Positions 34,317-42,897 of a stretch of DNA of 64,000 nt are shown here, in pieces. The notes beneath the pieces were generated by a model. That model saw only the letters and a program-made list of their open reading frames with translations. It was not told the origin of the DNA and searched no databases. Both the position numbers and the translations under genes were made by a program. The first letter of the stretch is position 1; the number at the start of each line of letters is the position of its first letter. Source of the DNA: Streptomyces fulvoviolaceus. Its GTDB lineage: Bacteria; Actinomycetota; Actinomycetes; Streptomycetales; Streptomycetaceae. Location of the stretch: contig NZ_JOEY01000002.1 in assembly GCF_000718165.1 (NCBI RefSeq), positions 310,001-374,000 of the forward strand, read 5' to 3'.

Positions 34317-35282
34317 TTACAGAACTTCGGCCATCAGCTTCAGCTGCTTGTCCTTCGTCTTCTTGACCTCGGCGAGCGCTTCCGCGTTCTGCTCGATCAG
34401 CTGCTCCTGGTAGGCGACGTCCACGGCGTACCAGGTGCCGACGACGTTGTACTTCACCTTGCAGGCCACGTCGGCCGAGGCGACCTGCTTCTCCTTGGCG
34501 GTGGCCAGGGCGTTCTGCTCCCACTGCGGGTCGTTGTTGGCCTTCATCGGGTCCGCGTACGTGTAGCCCTTCTCCTTCATGCAGGACGCCCACTTCGCGA
34601 AGACGGCCTTCACCCGTGTGTCCTCGTACGACTTCGCCCAGCTGTCGGTGTTGACCTTGTCGGCGATCGGCGGGGCGCCGTCCTCGGACGGCTCCTGGGC
34701 GGCCGAGTAGCCCAGCTTGGCCTTCGCCTCACCGATGCAGCCGCCGGCCGGAACCTTCTGGCCGTTGTAGTCCTGGCCACCCTTCGCGGCGGCGGAGCCC
34801 GGCTTCACGTTCGGGTCGGTGGTGCCGTTGAGCACCATGGTGGCCGCCGGGGCGAGTTCCTCCGGCTTGGGCTTGACCACGGCGTTCTCGGAGCCCGCCG
34901 GCTTGTACCCGTGGCCGGCCACGTCGTCGGCGTCCGTGGGGCCGTAGCGAAGCTGGGTGATGCTCGTCGGCGCGAACACCGACGGCGCCTCCGGCACCTT
35001 GTAGGCGATGCCGAACCTGGTCATGCACCGTTCCCTGAGGATCTTCTCGGCATCCGCCATCTGATCCTCCTGCTCGGTGGTCAGCAGATACGCCTCGACC
35101 GGGAGCGACTTGTCCGTCGCCGAGGTCAGCTTCGGGAACGAGGACACGGAAGGAGCGCCCGTACCTCCCGCCGCCTTGCCCTCTTCGCCGGAGCCGGACG
35201 AGGAACTGCATCCCGCGACGGCCGAGAGCGCCACGGTGGCGCAGAGGACGGACAGAGAGGCAGCGAAGCGACGGGTATGCAT
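34317..35282 (-). CDS. Lipoprotein of the ABC transporter operon
   Basis: 321 residues. Lipoprotein signal peptide with lipobox AVAGC (cleavage before Cys about 25), a Ser/Gly-rich linker, then a domain with Cys pairs (RERCMTRFG, AGGCIGEA, WASCMKEKG, DVACKVKY) that probably form disulfides. No enzyme motif. First gene of the four-gene operon (56 bases to the adaptor), so a substrate-binding or assembly role is inferred. AAGGAAGAG site before the ATG. Confidence 0.82.
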   Translation of the reverse strand: MHTRRFAASLSVLCATVALSAVAGCSSSSGSGEEGKAAGGTGAPSVSSFPKLTSATDKSLPVEAYLLTTEQEDQMADAEKILRERCMTRFGIAYKVPEAPSVFAPTSITQLRYGPTDADDVAGHGYKPAGSENAVVKPKPEELAPAATMVLNGTTDPNVKPGSAAAKGGQDYNGQKVPAGGCIGEAKAKLGYSAAQEPSEDGAPPIADKVNTDSWAKSYEDTRVKAVFAKWASCMKEKGYTYADPMKANNDPQWEQNALATAKEKQVASADVACKVKYNVVGTWYAVDVAYQEQLIEQNAEALAEVKKTKDKQLKLMAEVL

Positions 35283-35356
35283 CGTGATGCTCTTCCTTGA
35301 ATAGCCGAATGGTCGGTCCTGCGCTGGTGGGGGCCACTCGCTAAACTCCGAGCGCG

Positions 35357-35393
35357 GGGGTGCGCTGCCCAGCTGCATTGGGCAGCGCACCCC
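35357..35393 (-). terminator. Terminator hairpin after the inhibitor-like gene
   Basis: Perfect 15-bp stem GGGGTGCGCTGCCCA / TGGGCAGCGCACCCC, 7-base loop, 49 bases past the stop codon. Confidence 0.75.
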
Positions 35394-35441
35394 TTGCCTG
35401 TCAGCGGTGGCTGAGGGCCGGGCCCTCGCCGTGCTGTCGGC

Positions 35442-35840
35442 CTAGTAGAACTTGCCCGATGCGTTGTCGTTCTTCAGCGTGCTGTTGAGGTTCGCCGCCC
35501 CGCCGGCCGGGATCGACTGGTAGGCACCGCCGTAGTTCTGGTTGTAGAACTCACGGATGCCGAAGTTGAAGTCCCAGTTGTCCACCGAGGCGGTGTTGTT
35601 CTTCACCGCGGTGCCCGCACCGGCGCTGCCGGCCGCGCTCGCGCTGAAGTAGTAGTTGGCGTAGTTGGGGATGTCGAAGTACTGGCGGTAGAACGCCCCC
35701 TTGTAGTCGCTGTTGTAGTACAGGCAGGCGTAGCCCGAGGTGCAGTACTCGGCGGCACTGGCGGTGCCGGCGGTACCGAGGGCGACTCCGAAGCCCGCGA
35801 GGGCGAGGCCACCGGCGGTGACCAGGGTTCTGACGCGCAT
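35442..35840 (-). CDS. Secreted peptidase inhibitor family I36-like protein
   Basis: 132 residues. Sec signal peptide (RTLVTAGGLALAGFGVALGTAGTASA), mature domain starting AEYCTSGYACLYYNSDYKGAF with one Cys pair and many Tyr/Asn, a beta/gamma-crystallin-like fold as in the Streptomyces metalloprotease inhibitor SMPI. The inhibitory role is by family only. AAGGGA site before the ATG. Confidence 0.85.
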   Translation of the reverse strand: MRVRTLVTAGGLALAGFGVALGTAGTASAAEYCTSGYACLYYNSDYKGAFYRQYFDIPNYANYYFSASAAGSAGAGTAVKNNTASVDNWDFNFGIREFYNQNYGGAYQSIPAGGAANLNSTLKNDNASGKFY

Positions 35841-36270
35841 GAAATTCCCTTCGTCGGTCCATGCGGAAGCACCGGACAACGGGGCCTGGTTCGGCCCGTC
35901 GCCCGCTGCGGATCAGGAACGTACATAGCTCGAACGCATGACTGAAAGGCAATTGATCGCGCTGACCAAAAGCGAACCTTTGTCAACTCCGGCCGAGAAT
36001 CGGAAGCGCCGCGCGATCACCGAACCGCTGGTCGATGACCTTGGAACGAAGGTAAGGGGAAGACAAAGCGAGGCGGAGACCAAATACCCCAACAGCGCTA
36101 GAAGTTGGCACTTGTCAGGACACTGGAAGATTTAATTCCACCACTCAAGTCCCAGCAAGCTTGGCTGATTTCACCCCTGCTCAGGGATCCCGGCTCACGG
36201 ATCGCGGCAACCTTCCGCGCCGGGGTGACGACTGCTCAGCGGTCCATCCCCCGTACCGAACGGAACCCGC
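35841..36270. other. Divergent intergenic region between inhibitor-like gene and pectinase
   Basis: 430 bases, AT-richer than its surroundings. Both promoters must lie here. A 65-codon frame at 35938-36135 lacks a ribosome site and bias and is not called. No clear operator palindrome found. Confidence 0.45.
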
Positions 36271-38340
36271 ATGAGTGAGATCCGCAGCAAGGCCCGCCAC
36301 CGCAGAAGGAAGACGGCCCTGGCGGTCGGCGTCCCGCTGACGCTGACCGCCGCGGCCGCCCTCGCCTACGGCACGGACTTCGGCGTCTTCGGCGCGGACG
36401 CGCAGCGCACCGCCTCCGCCGCCACCGCCGCCCCCGCCTGGGCCACCGCCACCGCCGACGGCTTCGCCTCCGTCAACGCCCTTGGGCAGAACGGGACTTA
36501 CGGTGGCCGGGACGGTCAGGTCGTGACCGTGAAGACGCTCGCCGATCTGGAGAAGTACGCGACCGCGGCCGAGCCGTACGTCATCGTCGTGGCCGCGACG
36601 ATCACCATGGATCCGGTCGGAAAGGAGATCAAGGTCCAGTCGAACAAGACCATCGTCGGCTCCGGGACCTCCGGGCACATCGTCGGCGGCGGGTTCTTCC
36701 TCGGCTCAGGCGTGCACAACGTGATCATCCGGAATCTGACGATCCGGGACGCGTACCAGGGCGTCTGGAACGACAAGGAACACGACTTCGACGCCATCCA
36801 GATGGACGGCGCCCACCACGTCTGGATCGATCACAACGACCTGCGGAACATGGCCGACGGTCTGATCGACGTCCGCAAGGACAGCACGTACGTGACCGTC
36901 TCCTGGAACAAGCTGAGCAACGACAACAAGGCCTTCGGCATCGGCTGGACCACGAACGTCGTCACCGACATCACGATCCACCACAACTGGATCCGCGAGA
37001 CCGAGCAGCGCAACCCCTCCACGGACAACGCCGCCCACGCGCACCTCTACAACAACTTCCTGGAGGACGTGGCCGACACCACGATCAAGTCCTCCTACGG
37101 CAACTACTCGCGCGGCGCGACCAAGATGCTCCTGGAGAACTCCTACTTCCAGGGCATGAACAACCCGGTCATCAAGGACAGCACGGCGAGCATCGTCCAG
37201 AAGGGCAACACGTTCGTCTCCACGACCGGGCGCAACGAGAGCGGCGGTACGGCCTTCGACCCGAAGACGTACTACGCGTACACGGCGGACAAGACGGCGG
37301 ACGTGCCGTCGCTGCTCAAGTCCGGTGTGGGCCCTCGCAGTTCGATCGGTACGACGACGGCCTCGACGACCGCCGCGGCCGCCACGACCCTCACCGTCGC
37401 CAAGGACGGCAGCGGGCAGTACTCGACCGTGCAGGCCGCGGTGAACGCCGTACCGGCGAACAACCCCTCGCGGGTCGTGATCGCCGTGAAGCCGGGGACG
37501 TACCGCGAGGTCGTCAAGGTCCCCTCCAACAAGCCGCACGTCACGATCCAGGGCACGGGCGGCAGCCGTAAGGACACCGTGATCGTCTACGGCAACGCGG
37601 CCGGCATGCAGAAGCCGGACGGGTCGGGGACGTACGGCACGCCGGGCAGCGCCACGATGTCCGTCCAGTCCGACGACTCCCAGGTCCGCAACCTCACTGT
37701 CACCAACGACTTCGACGAGGCCGCCAACCAGTCCCTGGCCGGGCACCAGGCGGTCGCCCTGCTGACGACGGCGGACAAGGTCGTCCTCGACTCGCTGATC
37801 GTCAACGGCGACCAGGACACCCTGGAGTTGGAGACCGCGGCGTCGGACAAGCTCGGCCGTGTGTACGTGACCAACTCCTACATCACGGGCAACGTCGACT
37901 TCATCTTCGGCCGGGCGACGGCCGTGATCGACCGCTCGGTCATCACGCTCAAGAAGCGCTGGAACGGCACGTCCGCCGGTTACGTCACCGCCCCGAGCAC
38001 CCCCGGCGGCCGCAAGGGCCTCCTGATCAACCGCTCCACGGTCAACGGCGACGTCTCCGCCGCCAGCTTCTTCCTCGGCCGCAACTGGCACCCCGGCGGC
38101 TCCACCACGGTCGACCCGCAGACCACGGTCCGCGACTCCTCCCTCAGCGCCGCCATCAAGTCGACCCCCTGGTCCGACATGGGCGGCTTCTCCTGGAAGG
38201 ACGACCGCTTCGCCGAGTACAAGAACACCGGCGCGGGCGCGGGTGCGGCGAGCAGCGACCGGCCGCAACTGACCGACGCCCAGGCGACGGGCCAGGAGAT
38301 CGCGGACTGGCTGGGCGACTGGACGCCGTCGGCTACCTGA
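36271..38340 (+). CDS. Secreted pectate lyase-pectinesterase fusion
   Basis: 689 residues. Signal peptide or anchor at 12-45 (KTALAVGVPLTLTAAAALAYG). Residues about 60-345 are a family 1 pectate lyase (VWIDHNDLRNMADGLIDVRK carries the Ca-binding Asp block; a WIRETEQRNPSTDNAAHAHLYNN segment follows). A Thr/Ala linker lies at 355-375. Residues 375-640 are a family 8 pectinesterase with the motifs QDTL and GNVDFIFGRA (the catalytic Asp pair) and LGRNWHPG. The esterase would demethylate pectin so that the lyase can cleave the product. The two enzymes are normally separate genes. Confidence 0.93.
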   Translation: MSEIRSKARHRRRKTALAVGVPLTLTAAAALAYGTDFGVFGADAQRTASAATAAPAWATATADGFASVNALGQNGTYGGRDGQVVTVKTLADLEKYATAAEPYVIVVAATITMDPVGKEIKVQSNKTIVGSGTSGHIVGGGFFLGSGVHNVIIRNLTIRDAYQGVWNDKEHDFDAIQMDGAHHVWIDHNDLRNMADGLIDVRKDSTYVTVSWNKLSNDNKAFGIGWTTNVVTDITIHHNWIRETEQRNPSTDNAAHAHLYNNFLEDVADTTIKSSYGNYSRGATKMLLENSYFQGMNNPVIKDSTASIVQKGNTFVSTTGRNESGGTAFDPKTYYAYTADKTADVPSLLKSGVGPRSSIGTTTASTTAAAATTLTVAKDGSGQYSTVQAAVNAVPANNPSRVVIAVKPGTYREVVKVPSNKPHVTIQGTGGSRKDTVIVYGNAAGMQKPDGSGTYGTPGSATMSVQSDDSQVRNLTVTNDFDEAANQSLAGHQAVALLTTADKVVLDSLIVNGDQDTLELETAASDKLGRVYVTNSYITGNVDFIFGRATAVIDRSVITLKKRWNGTSAGYVTAPSTPGGRKGLLINRSTVNGDVSAASFFLGRNWHPGGSTTVDPQTTVRDSSLSAAIKSTPWSDMGGFSWKDDRFAEYKNTGAGAGAASSDRPQLTDAQATGQEIADWLGDWTPSAT

Positions 38341-38391
38341 CCCGGCACGGGGGTGGGACGGACGGGTGCGAGGGCCGTCCCACCCCGCGGC

Positions 38392-38790
38392 TCAGTGGAA
38401 GCCGAGCATTCCGGGGGAGTCGATGTCGACGGTGAGGAAGCCCGGCGGATAGTCGCCCTCGCGTCCCGTGAGGATGATGGACATTCCCCCGGTCTCCAGA
38501 TGCGGCGTGGCCACATAGACGACATGGCAGGTGTCGGCCCCGCCCCACCCGTCGCGCACCATCCCGCCCACCGTCACGGCCGCGGTCTGCCCGAGCGGGT
38601 CGATATGGATTCCCTGCAAGGCGAGCAGAGCAGCTCCGACGCCTGCGTCCTTCTCCTCGGCCTTCATGAGGCAGAGCGCCGGGACGTGCAGCCAGTCACC
38701 GGGGGTGTGCGCGACATTGTCCGCCAGCCGGTGCAGAGCCTGATGGCCCTGGGCGAGCGCGAGAGCCGCGCTCGTGTCGAGGATGATCAC
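38392..38790 (-). CDS. PIN-domain-like toxin candidate
   Basis: 132 residues starting MIILDTSAALALAQG, the VapC-type PIN start with the first catalytic Asp. A later acidic residue is in LMKAEEKD and another in ADTCHVVYVA. The central part is more divergent than in usual VapC proteins and the C-terminus is extended. PIN toxins are Mg-dependent RNases. ATGA overlap with the upstream antitoxin-like gene supports a type II pair. Confidence 0.75.
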   Translation of the reverse strand: MIILDTSAALALAQGHQALHRLADNVAHTPGDWLHVPALCLMKAEEKDAGVGAALLALQGIHIDPLGQTAAVTVGGMVRDGWGGADTCHVVYVATPHLETGGMSIILTGREGDYPPGFLTVDIDSPGMLGFH

Positions 38791-39074
38791 GCAGCGCGCT
38801 CCCGGAGGCCACGGGCCTTCTCCGCGGCCATCGCATAGATGTTGGCCCGGACATCGGGGCCGTTGTCGAACTCCTCGTCGGTGAGCGTGCAGCCCATGCG
38901 CTCACGCAGTATCTTGCGGGTCGCCGCCACCCGCTCCGCGATCTGCTCCGCCGTCGGCTGTTCCGACGCCAGCTGTTCGACGAGCTGGCCCAGTGTCATC
39001 CCCCGCTCCTTGGCGACCTGGGCGAGATGGTCGCGGGTCTGCCGGGACACCTGGATGGTCGTGTTCTCTGCCAT
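38787..39074 (-). CDS. RHH-type antitoxin candidate
   Basis: 95 residues. The N-terminus (ENTTIQVSRQTRDHLAQVAKERGMTLGQLVEQLA) reads as a ribbon-helix-helix DNA-binding fold; the acidic C-terminal half (TDEEFDNGPDVRANIYAMAAEKA) would bind the PIN toxin. It precedes and overlaps the PIN gene. Autoregulation is usual for the family. Confidence 0.8.
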   Translation of the reverse strand: MAENTTIQVSRQTRDHLAQVAKERGMTLGQLVEQLASEQPTAEQIAERVAATRKILRERMGCTLTDEEFDNGPDVRANIYAMAAEKARGLRERAA

Positions 39075-39204
39075 GGCTTCACCATAATCCCGTTACGGCA
39101 CCCTGGTGCCACCTCGGCATCCACATCACCCGAACGTGCAGTCTCCTTGCTCAACCACATCCGTCTGCCAGCCCCGCCACAGCCCGCCGCTCCACGTTGG
39201 AGGG

Positions 39205-39900
39205 ATGGCACAGAAGATTCTGCTGGCCGACGACGACGAGGACGTGCGGGAGGGGATCGGGCGGCTGCTCAGGTTCGAGGGCTACGAGACCGTGCTCGCG
39301 GAGGACGGACGCGTGGCCCTCGACGTCGTGGGAGCCCAGGGCGCCGACCTCGTGCTGATGGACGTCAGCATGCCCGGCCTCGACGGGCTGGCCGCGACCC
39401 GGCGGATCCGCGCCTCCGGCTCCACCGTGCCGATCCTGATGATCACCGGCCGGGACGCGATCGGCGACCGGATCGTAGCCCTCGACAACGGCGCCGACGA
39501 CTATCTGATGAAGCCCTTCGCCGCCGAGGAACTCCTCGCCCGGGTACGGGCCCTGCTGCGTCGCAGCGCGCGGAAGGTGCCGGCGCCCGCCCCCGCCGAG
39601 GGCCTGTCCTTCCAGGACGTCGCCGTCGACCTGCGCACCCGCACCGTGACCCGCCGCGGCCGGGTGGTCGACCTCACCCGGACCGAGTACTCCCTGCTGG
39701 TGTACCTGATGCGGAACCCGGCGAGGGTGCTCGACCGGGCGCAGATCCTCAAGGAGGTCTGGGGCTTCGACTTCGAGCCGTCGTCCAACACGCTCGACGT
39801 GTACGTGATGTACCTGCGCCGGAAACTGGAGAGCCGCGGCGAACCGCGGCTCATCCAGACCGTGCGCGGGCTAGGGTACACCCTGCGCGTCAACGCCTGA
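39205..39900 (+). CDS. Orphan OmpR-family response regulator
   Basis: 231 residues. Receiver intact (LADDDED, phospho-Asp in LVLMDVSMPGLDG, MITGRD, DYLMKPF); the effector domain has [26 protein letters not shown]. No kinase gene is adjacent. The DNA-recognition segment matches that of the regulator at 23098 almost residue for residue. ATG directly after GGAGGG. Convergent with the ABC exporter gene (3-base gap). Confidence 0.9.
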   Translation: MAQKILLADDDEDVREGIGRLLRFEGYETVLAEDGRVALDVVGAQGADLVLMDVSMPGLDGLAATRRIRASGSTVPILMITGRDAIGDRIVALDNGADDYLMKPFAAEELLARVRALLRRSARKVPAPAPAEGLSFQDVAVDLRTRTVTRRGRVVDLTRTEYSLLVYLMRNPARVLDRAQILKEVWGFDFEPSSNTLDVYVMYLRRKLESRGEPRLIQTVRGLGYTLRVNA

Positions 39901-39903
39901 GGG

Positions 39904-41685
39904 TCAGATCCGGAGGATCATCGTGTCGTCCGGCCTGCCCGTCAGGGCCGCCTGCGGCATCGGTCCCGCCAGCCGCGCGTACGCCCCGCCCCGCGCCACC
40001 AGTTCCGTGTGCGTGCCCGTCTCCACCAGGCGGCCGTGGTCGAGGACCAGGATGCGGTCGGCGTCCGGGGCCAGGCTCAGATCGTGGGTGATCATGATCG
40101 TCGTACGGCCGGACATCAGGCGCCGCAGCGGCTGTACGACCTGACGGGCGGCCACCGAGTCGAGGCCGGCGGTGGGTTCGTCCAGGACCAGGACGGGGGC
40201 GGCGCGCAGCATCGCGCGGGCGATGGCGATGCGCTGGAGCTGGCCGCCGGAGAGGGCGGCCGTGCCGGGGGCGATCTCGGTGTCGTAGCCCTCGGGGAGG
40301 GCCTGGATGAAGTCGTGCGCCGCGGCCGACCTTGCCGCCCGCTCGATCTCCTCGGCGCTCGCTCCCGGGCGGCCGCACTCGATGTTCTCGCGGATCGTGC
40401 CGTTGAGGATCAGCGTCTGCTGCGGGAGCAGGGCGACGTTCTCGCGGAGGAATGTGAGGGGGACTTCGGTCAGCGGGACGCCGTCCAGGCTGATCAGGCC
40501 GTCTGCGGGGTCGTAGAAGCGGGTCAGGAGCTTGGACAGGGTCGACTTGCCGGCGCCGCTCGCGCCGGTGATGATCACCAGCTCGCCGGGGGCGGCGGTG
40601 AAGGTGACGTTCTCGACCGAGGCGCGGGCCGCGCCCGGGTAGCGGAAGGAGACGTCGTGGAAGGCGACCCAGCCGCGGACGGGCCAGGGGGCGACCGGTT
40701 CGGCGGGGTCGGTGACGGCGGGCTTCGCGTCCAGGATCTCGCCGAGGCGTTCCGCGCCGGCGGTGGCGGCGGTGAGGGTGAGGCCGAGCTGGCCGAGACT
40801 GCGGACCGGCGGGTAGAGGTAGCCGATGAAGGCGGCGAAGGCCAGGAGCTGCCCGAGGGTCATGCGGTCGGCGGAGATCTCCCAGACGCCCATGCCGATC
40901 ACGGCGAGGACGCAGACGGTCTCCACGACCTCGACGAACTGCTCGTACATCTCGCTGAGGCGGGCCCCGCGGACGGATGCCTTCATCCACGCGCGGGCCT
41001 CGCGGTCGAGCCGCTTCTCCTCGTCCCCGCGGCGGTTGTACGCCTGCGTCAGCACGACGTTGCCCAGTGACTCCTCCACCACCGAGGTGATCGCGCCGTC
41101 GGCGACCCGCTCGTCCTGGGACGCCTCCCTGATACGGCCGGAGAAGCGGCGGGCGGCGAGGAGGAAGAGGGGCGCGAGGACGAAGGTGACCAGGGCCAGG
41201 TCCCAGCGCAGCCACAGCGCGGCGGCCGCGTAGAAGACGGCGGAGAAGGCGGCCGCGACCGTGCCGACGACGCCGGACACCACCATCTGTTCGATGGCCT
41301 CGACGTCACCGGTGAGGCGCTCGACGAGGTCGCCCCGGCGGTGCTTCTGGAAGAAGTGGGGCGGCATGTCCTGGACGTGCCGGAAGACGTTCGCCCTCAG
41401 GCGCAGGACGAATCTCTCGGCGGTCCAGGTGGCGAGCGAGTTGCCGAGGTAGCCGACGAGCGCGCCGAGCGCGGCCACGCCCAGCCAGGCGCCGGCCGGG
41501 CCCCAGAAGGCGGAGAGCGAACCGGCCTCGAGGGCGTTGTCGGTGAGCTCCGCGAACAGCAGGATCGAGGCGGTCTCGGCGAGCGCGGACACCACCACGC
41601 ACGCGACGACCACCGCCAGCCACTTGCGGTCGCCGCGGGTCAGCGGCCAGAAGCGGCGGAAGGCCTCCCGGACTTCCCTCATCAT
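39904..41685 (-). CDS. ABC exporter (fused membrane and ATPase domains)
   Basis: 593 residues. An N-terminal six-helix exporter domain (about 20-310) is followed by an ATPase: Walker A GASGAGKST, Q-loop PQQ, signature LSGGQLQR, Walker B VLVLDEPTAGLD, H-loop ITHD. Half-transporter that must dimerise. Drug, lipid or peptide export all possible. ATG chosen because AAGGAGG lies five bases upstream; an earlier GTG overlaps that site. Confidence 0.92.
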   Translation of the reverse strand: MMREVREAFRRFWPLTRGDRKWLAVVVACVVVSALAETASILLFAELTDNALEAGSLSAFWGPAGAWLGVAALGALVGYLGNSLATWTAERFVLRLRANVFRHVQDMPPHFFQKHRRGDLVERLTGDVEAIEQMVVSGVVGTVAAAFSAVFYAAAALWLRWDLALVTFVLAPLFLLAARRFSGRIREASQDERVADGAITSVVEESLGNVVLTQAYNRRGDEEKRLDREARAWMKASVRGARLSEMYEQFVEVVETVCVLAVIGMGVWEISADRMTLGQLLAFAAFIGYLYPPVRSLGQLGLTLTAATAGAERLGEILDAKPAVTDPAEPVAPWPVRGWVAFHDVSFRYPGAARASVENVTFTAAPGELVIITGASGAGKSTLSKLLTRFYDPADGLISLDGVPLTEVPLTFLRENVALLPQQTLILNGTIRENIECGRPGASAEEIERAARSAAAHDFIQALPEGYDTEIAPGTAALSGGQLQRIAIARAMLRAAPVLVLDEPTAGLDSVAARQVVQPLRRLMSGRTTIMITHDLSLAPDADRILVLDHGRLVETGTHTELVARGGAYARLAGPMPQAALTGRPDDTMILRI

Positions 41686-41716
41686 CGGCACCTCCTTCGG
41701 TGTGCTGCGGACATGG

Positions 41717-41771
41717 CCGAGGCGGGGCCCCCGGCGCGAGTCGAACTCGCTAACCGACGGCCCCGCCTCGC
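41717..41771 (-). terminator. Long hairpin with a tRNA T-arm-like loop
   Basis: CGAGGCGGGGCC pairs with GGCCCCGCCTCG around a loop that contains GCGAGTTCGACTCGC. It directly follows the small basic protein gene at 41783 (read leftwards) and is the likely terminator. No full tRNA can be folded. Confidence 0.65.
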
Positions 41772-41782
41772 GGCGATCTGCC

Positions 41783-41908
41783 TCAGCCCTTGTTGCCGAC
41801 CGGGCGGCGCTTCTGCGCGGCCTTCTTCGGCGCGGCGGCCTTCTTCTTGGCGACCGGGGCGGCGGGCTTGCGGGTCTTCTTCACCGGGGTGACCTTGTGG
41901 AAGCTCAT
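41783..41908 (-). CDS. 41-residue Lys/Ala/Pro-rich basic protein, copy 1
   Basis: Starts MSFHKVTPVKKTRKP and ends QKRRPVGNKG; 13 Lys and 3 Arg and no acidic residue, resembling histone H1 or HU C-terminal tails. AAAGGGA site eight bases before the ATG. Paralogue of the next gene. Probably binds nucleic acid or ribosomal RNA by charge; no experimental family known to me. Confidence 0.7.
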   Translation of the reverse strand: MSFHKVTPVKKTRKPAAPVAKKKAAAPKKAAQKRRPVGNKG

Positions 41909-42005
41909 GTCTGTGTCCCTTTCTGCTGCGGTTCTGCAACAGTCCCTCTACCGATCTGCTGCAATTGCCTTTGAATTACTTGGATTTACGTAAGTGAATT
42001 CTGTG

Positions 42006-42125
42006 TCAGCCCTTGTGGGCGACGGGGCGACGCTTCGGGGTGACCTTCTTCGGCGTCTGCTTCTTCGGGGCCGGGGCGGCCTTGCGGGTGGCCTTCTTGA
42101 CAGGGGTGATCTTGTGGAAGCTCAT
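42006..42125 (-). CDS. 39-residue Lys/Ala/Pro-rich basic protein, copy 2
   Basis: Starts MSFHKITPVKKATRKA and ends PKRRPVAHKG, the same start and end blocks as the neighbour 97 bases away, with a diverged middle. A purine-rich GAAAGAGAGAG site precedes the ATG. The conserved ends and variable middle argue that both are translated proteins. Confidence 0.7.
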   Translation of the reverse strand: MSFHKITPVKKATRKAAPAPKKQTPKKVTPKRRPVAHKG

Positions 42126-42414
42126 GCGACTCTCTCTTTCTTTGCTTTCGTGTCGTTCGCTGTCGACATGGAAAACACTACGGGACGCGAGCACCGGAAA
42201 AAGCCAATTCCGCTGAGACCTCGATTAATTGGGGCTGAGACGAGTTTTCAGACGGTGCCGGGAACCAAACCCGGACTCACACAGGGCTTATTACGGGCAG
42301 CGCCGTTCTTCGCCGCTTGTTTGTTCACTCGCCGCCATCGACACCGAACAACCGAATCCCGCTAGACAGGGGATCGACACACCAACTCTCCGAACCCACG
42401 GGGGAAGGAGCACC

Positions 42415-42843
42415 ATGCTCAGGAAGAAGACGACAGTCACGGCGATGGCACTGGCCGCCGTACTCGGCGGCCTCGGCAGCACGGCGTTCGCCGGGCAGGC
42501 ATCCGCGGCGGAGTCGGGCGTCCAGGCCACCCAGGTCGAGTTCGTGCGGATCCAGGCCCAGGTCACCGAGGACGCCGGCTCCGACGAGCCGCGTCTGGAG
42601 TGGGACGACCAGCAGTTCTGGTCGGCGACGGACGTGCTCGAGGGCCAGACCCGGGACATCAACGTCACGCAGCCCTTCCACTCGGCCAGCGGTCTGGTGG
42701 AGTTGTGGGAGGACGACGCTCCGGACGACGACGACGCGCTCGGCTCGGCGACACTCGCGGCGAGCGACCCGGTCGGCACCGAGAAGGTCCTGGACTTCAC
42801 GCAGGACGACGCCAACTACAAGCTCACCGTGGTCCTGCGGTAG
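42415..42843 (+). CDS. Small secreted acidic protein, hypothetical
   Basis: 142 residues. Sec signal peptide (KKTTVTAMALAAVLGGLGSTAFAGQASA), mature part of about 110 residues, acidic (WEDDAPDDDDALGSATL), beta-rich, no Cys. It reads like a C2/PLAT-like beta sandwich (LEWDDQQFW, KLTVVLR) but I cannot place it. GGAAGGAG before the ATG. Convergent with the STAND gene. Confidence 0.78.
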   Translation: MLRKKTTVTAMALAAVLGGLGSTAFAGQASAAESGVQATQVEFVRIQAQVTEDAGSDEPRLEWDDQQFWSATDVLEGQTRDINVTQPFHSASGLVELWEDDAPDDDDALGSATLAASDPVGTEKVLDFTQDDANYKLTVVLR

Positions 42844-42897
42844 GCGGTAGGGCGGCCCGCCCGTGGGTCGTGGTCCGCGAAGGCTGCGGGCTACGGC

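Noticed and set aside
35938..36135. 65-codon frame in the inhibitor-pectinase gap
   Set aside because: No ribosome site, no family, and codon third positions not GC-biased.
41717..41771. Possible tRNA gene
   Set aside because: Only a T-arm-like piece is present; no acceptor, D or anticodon arm can be paired.
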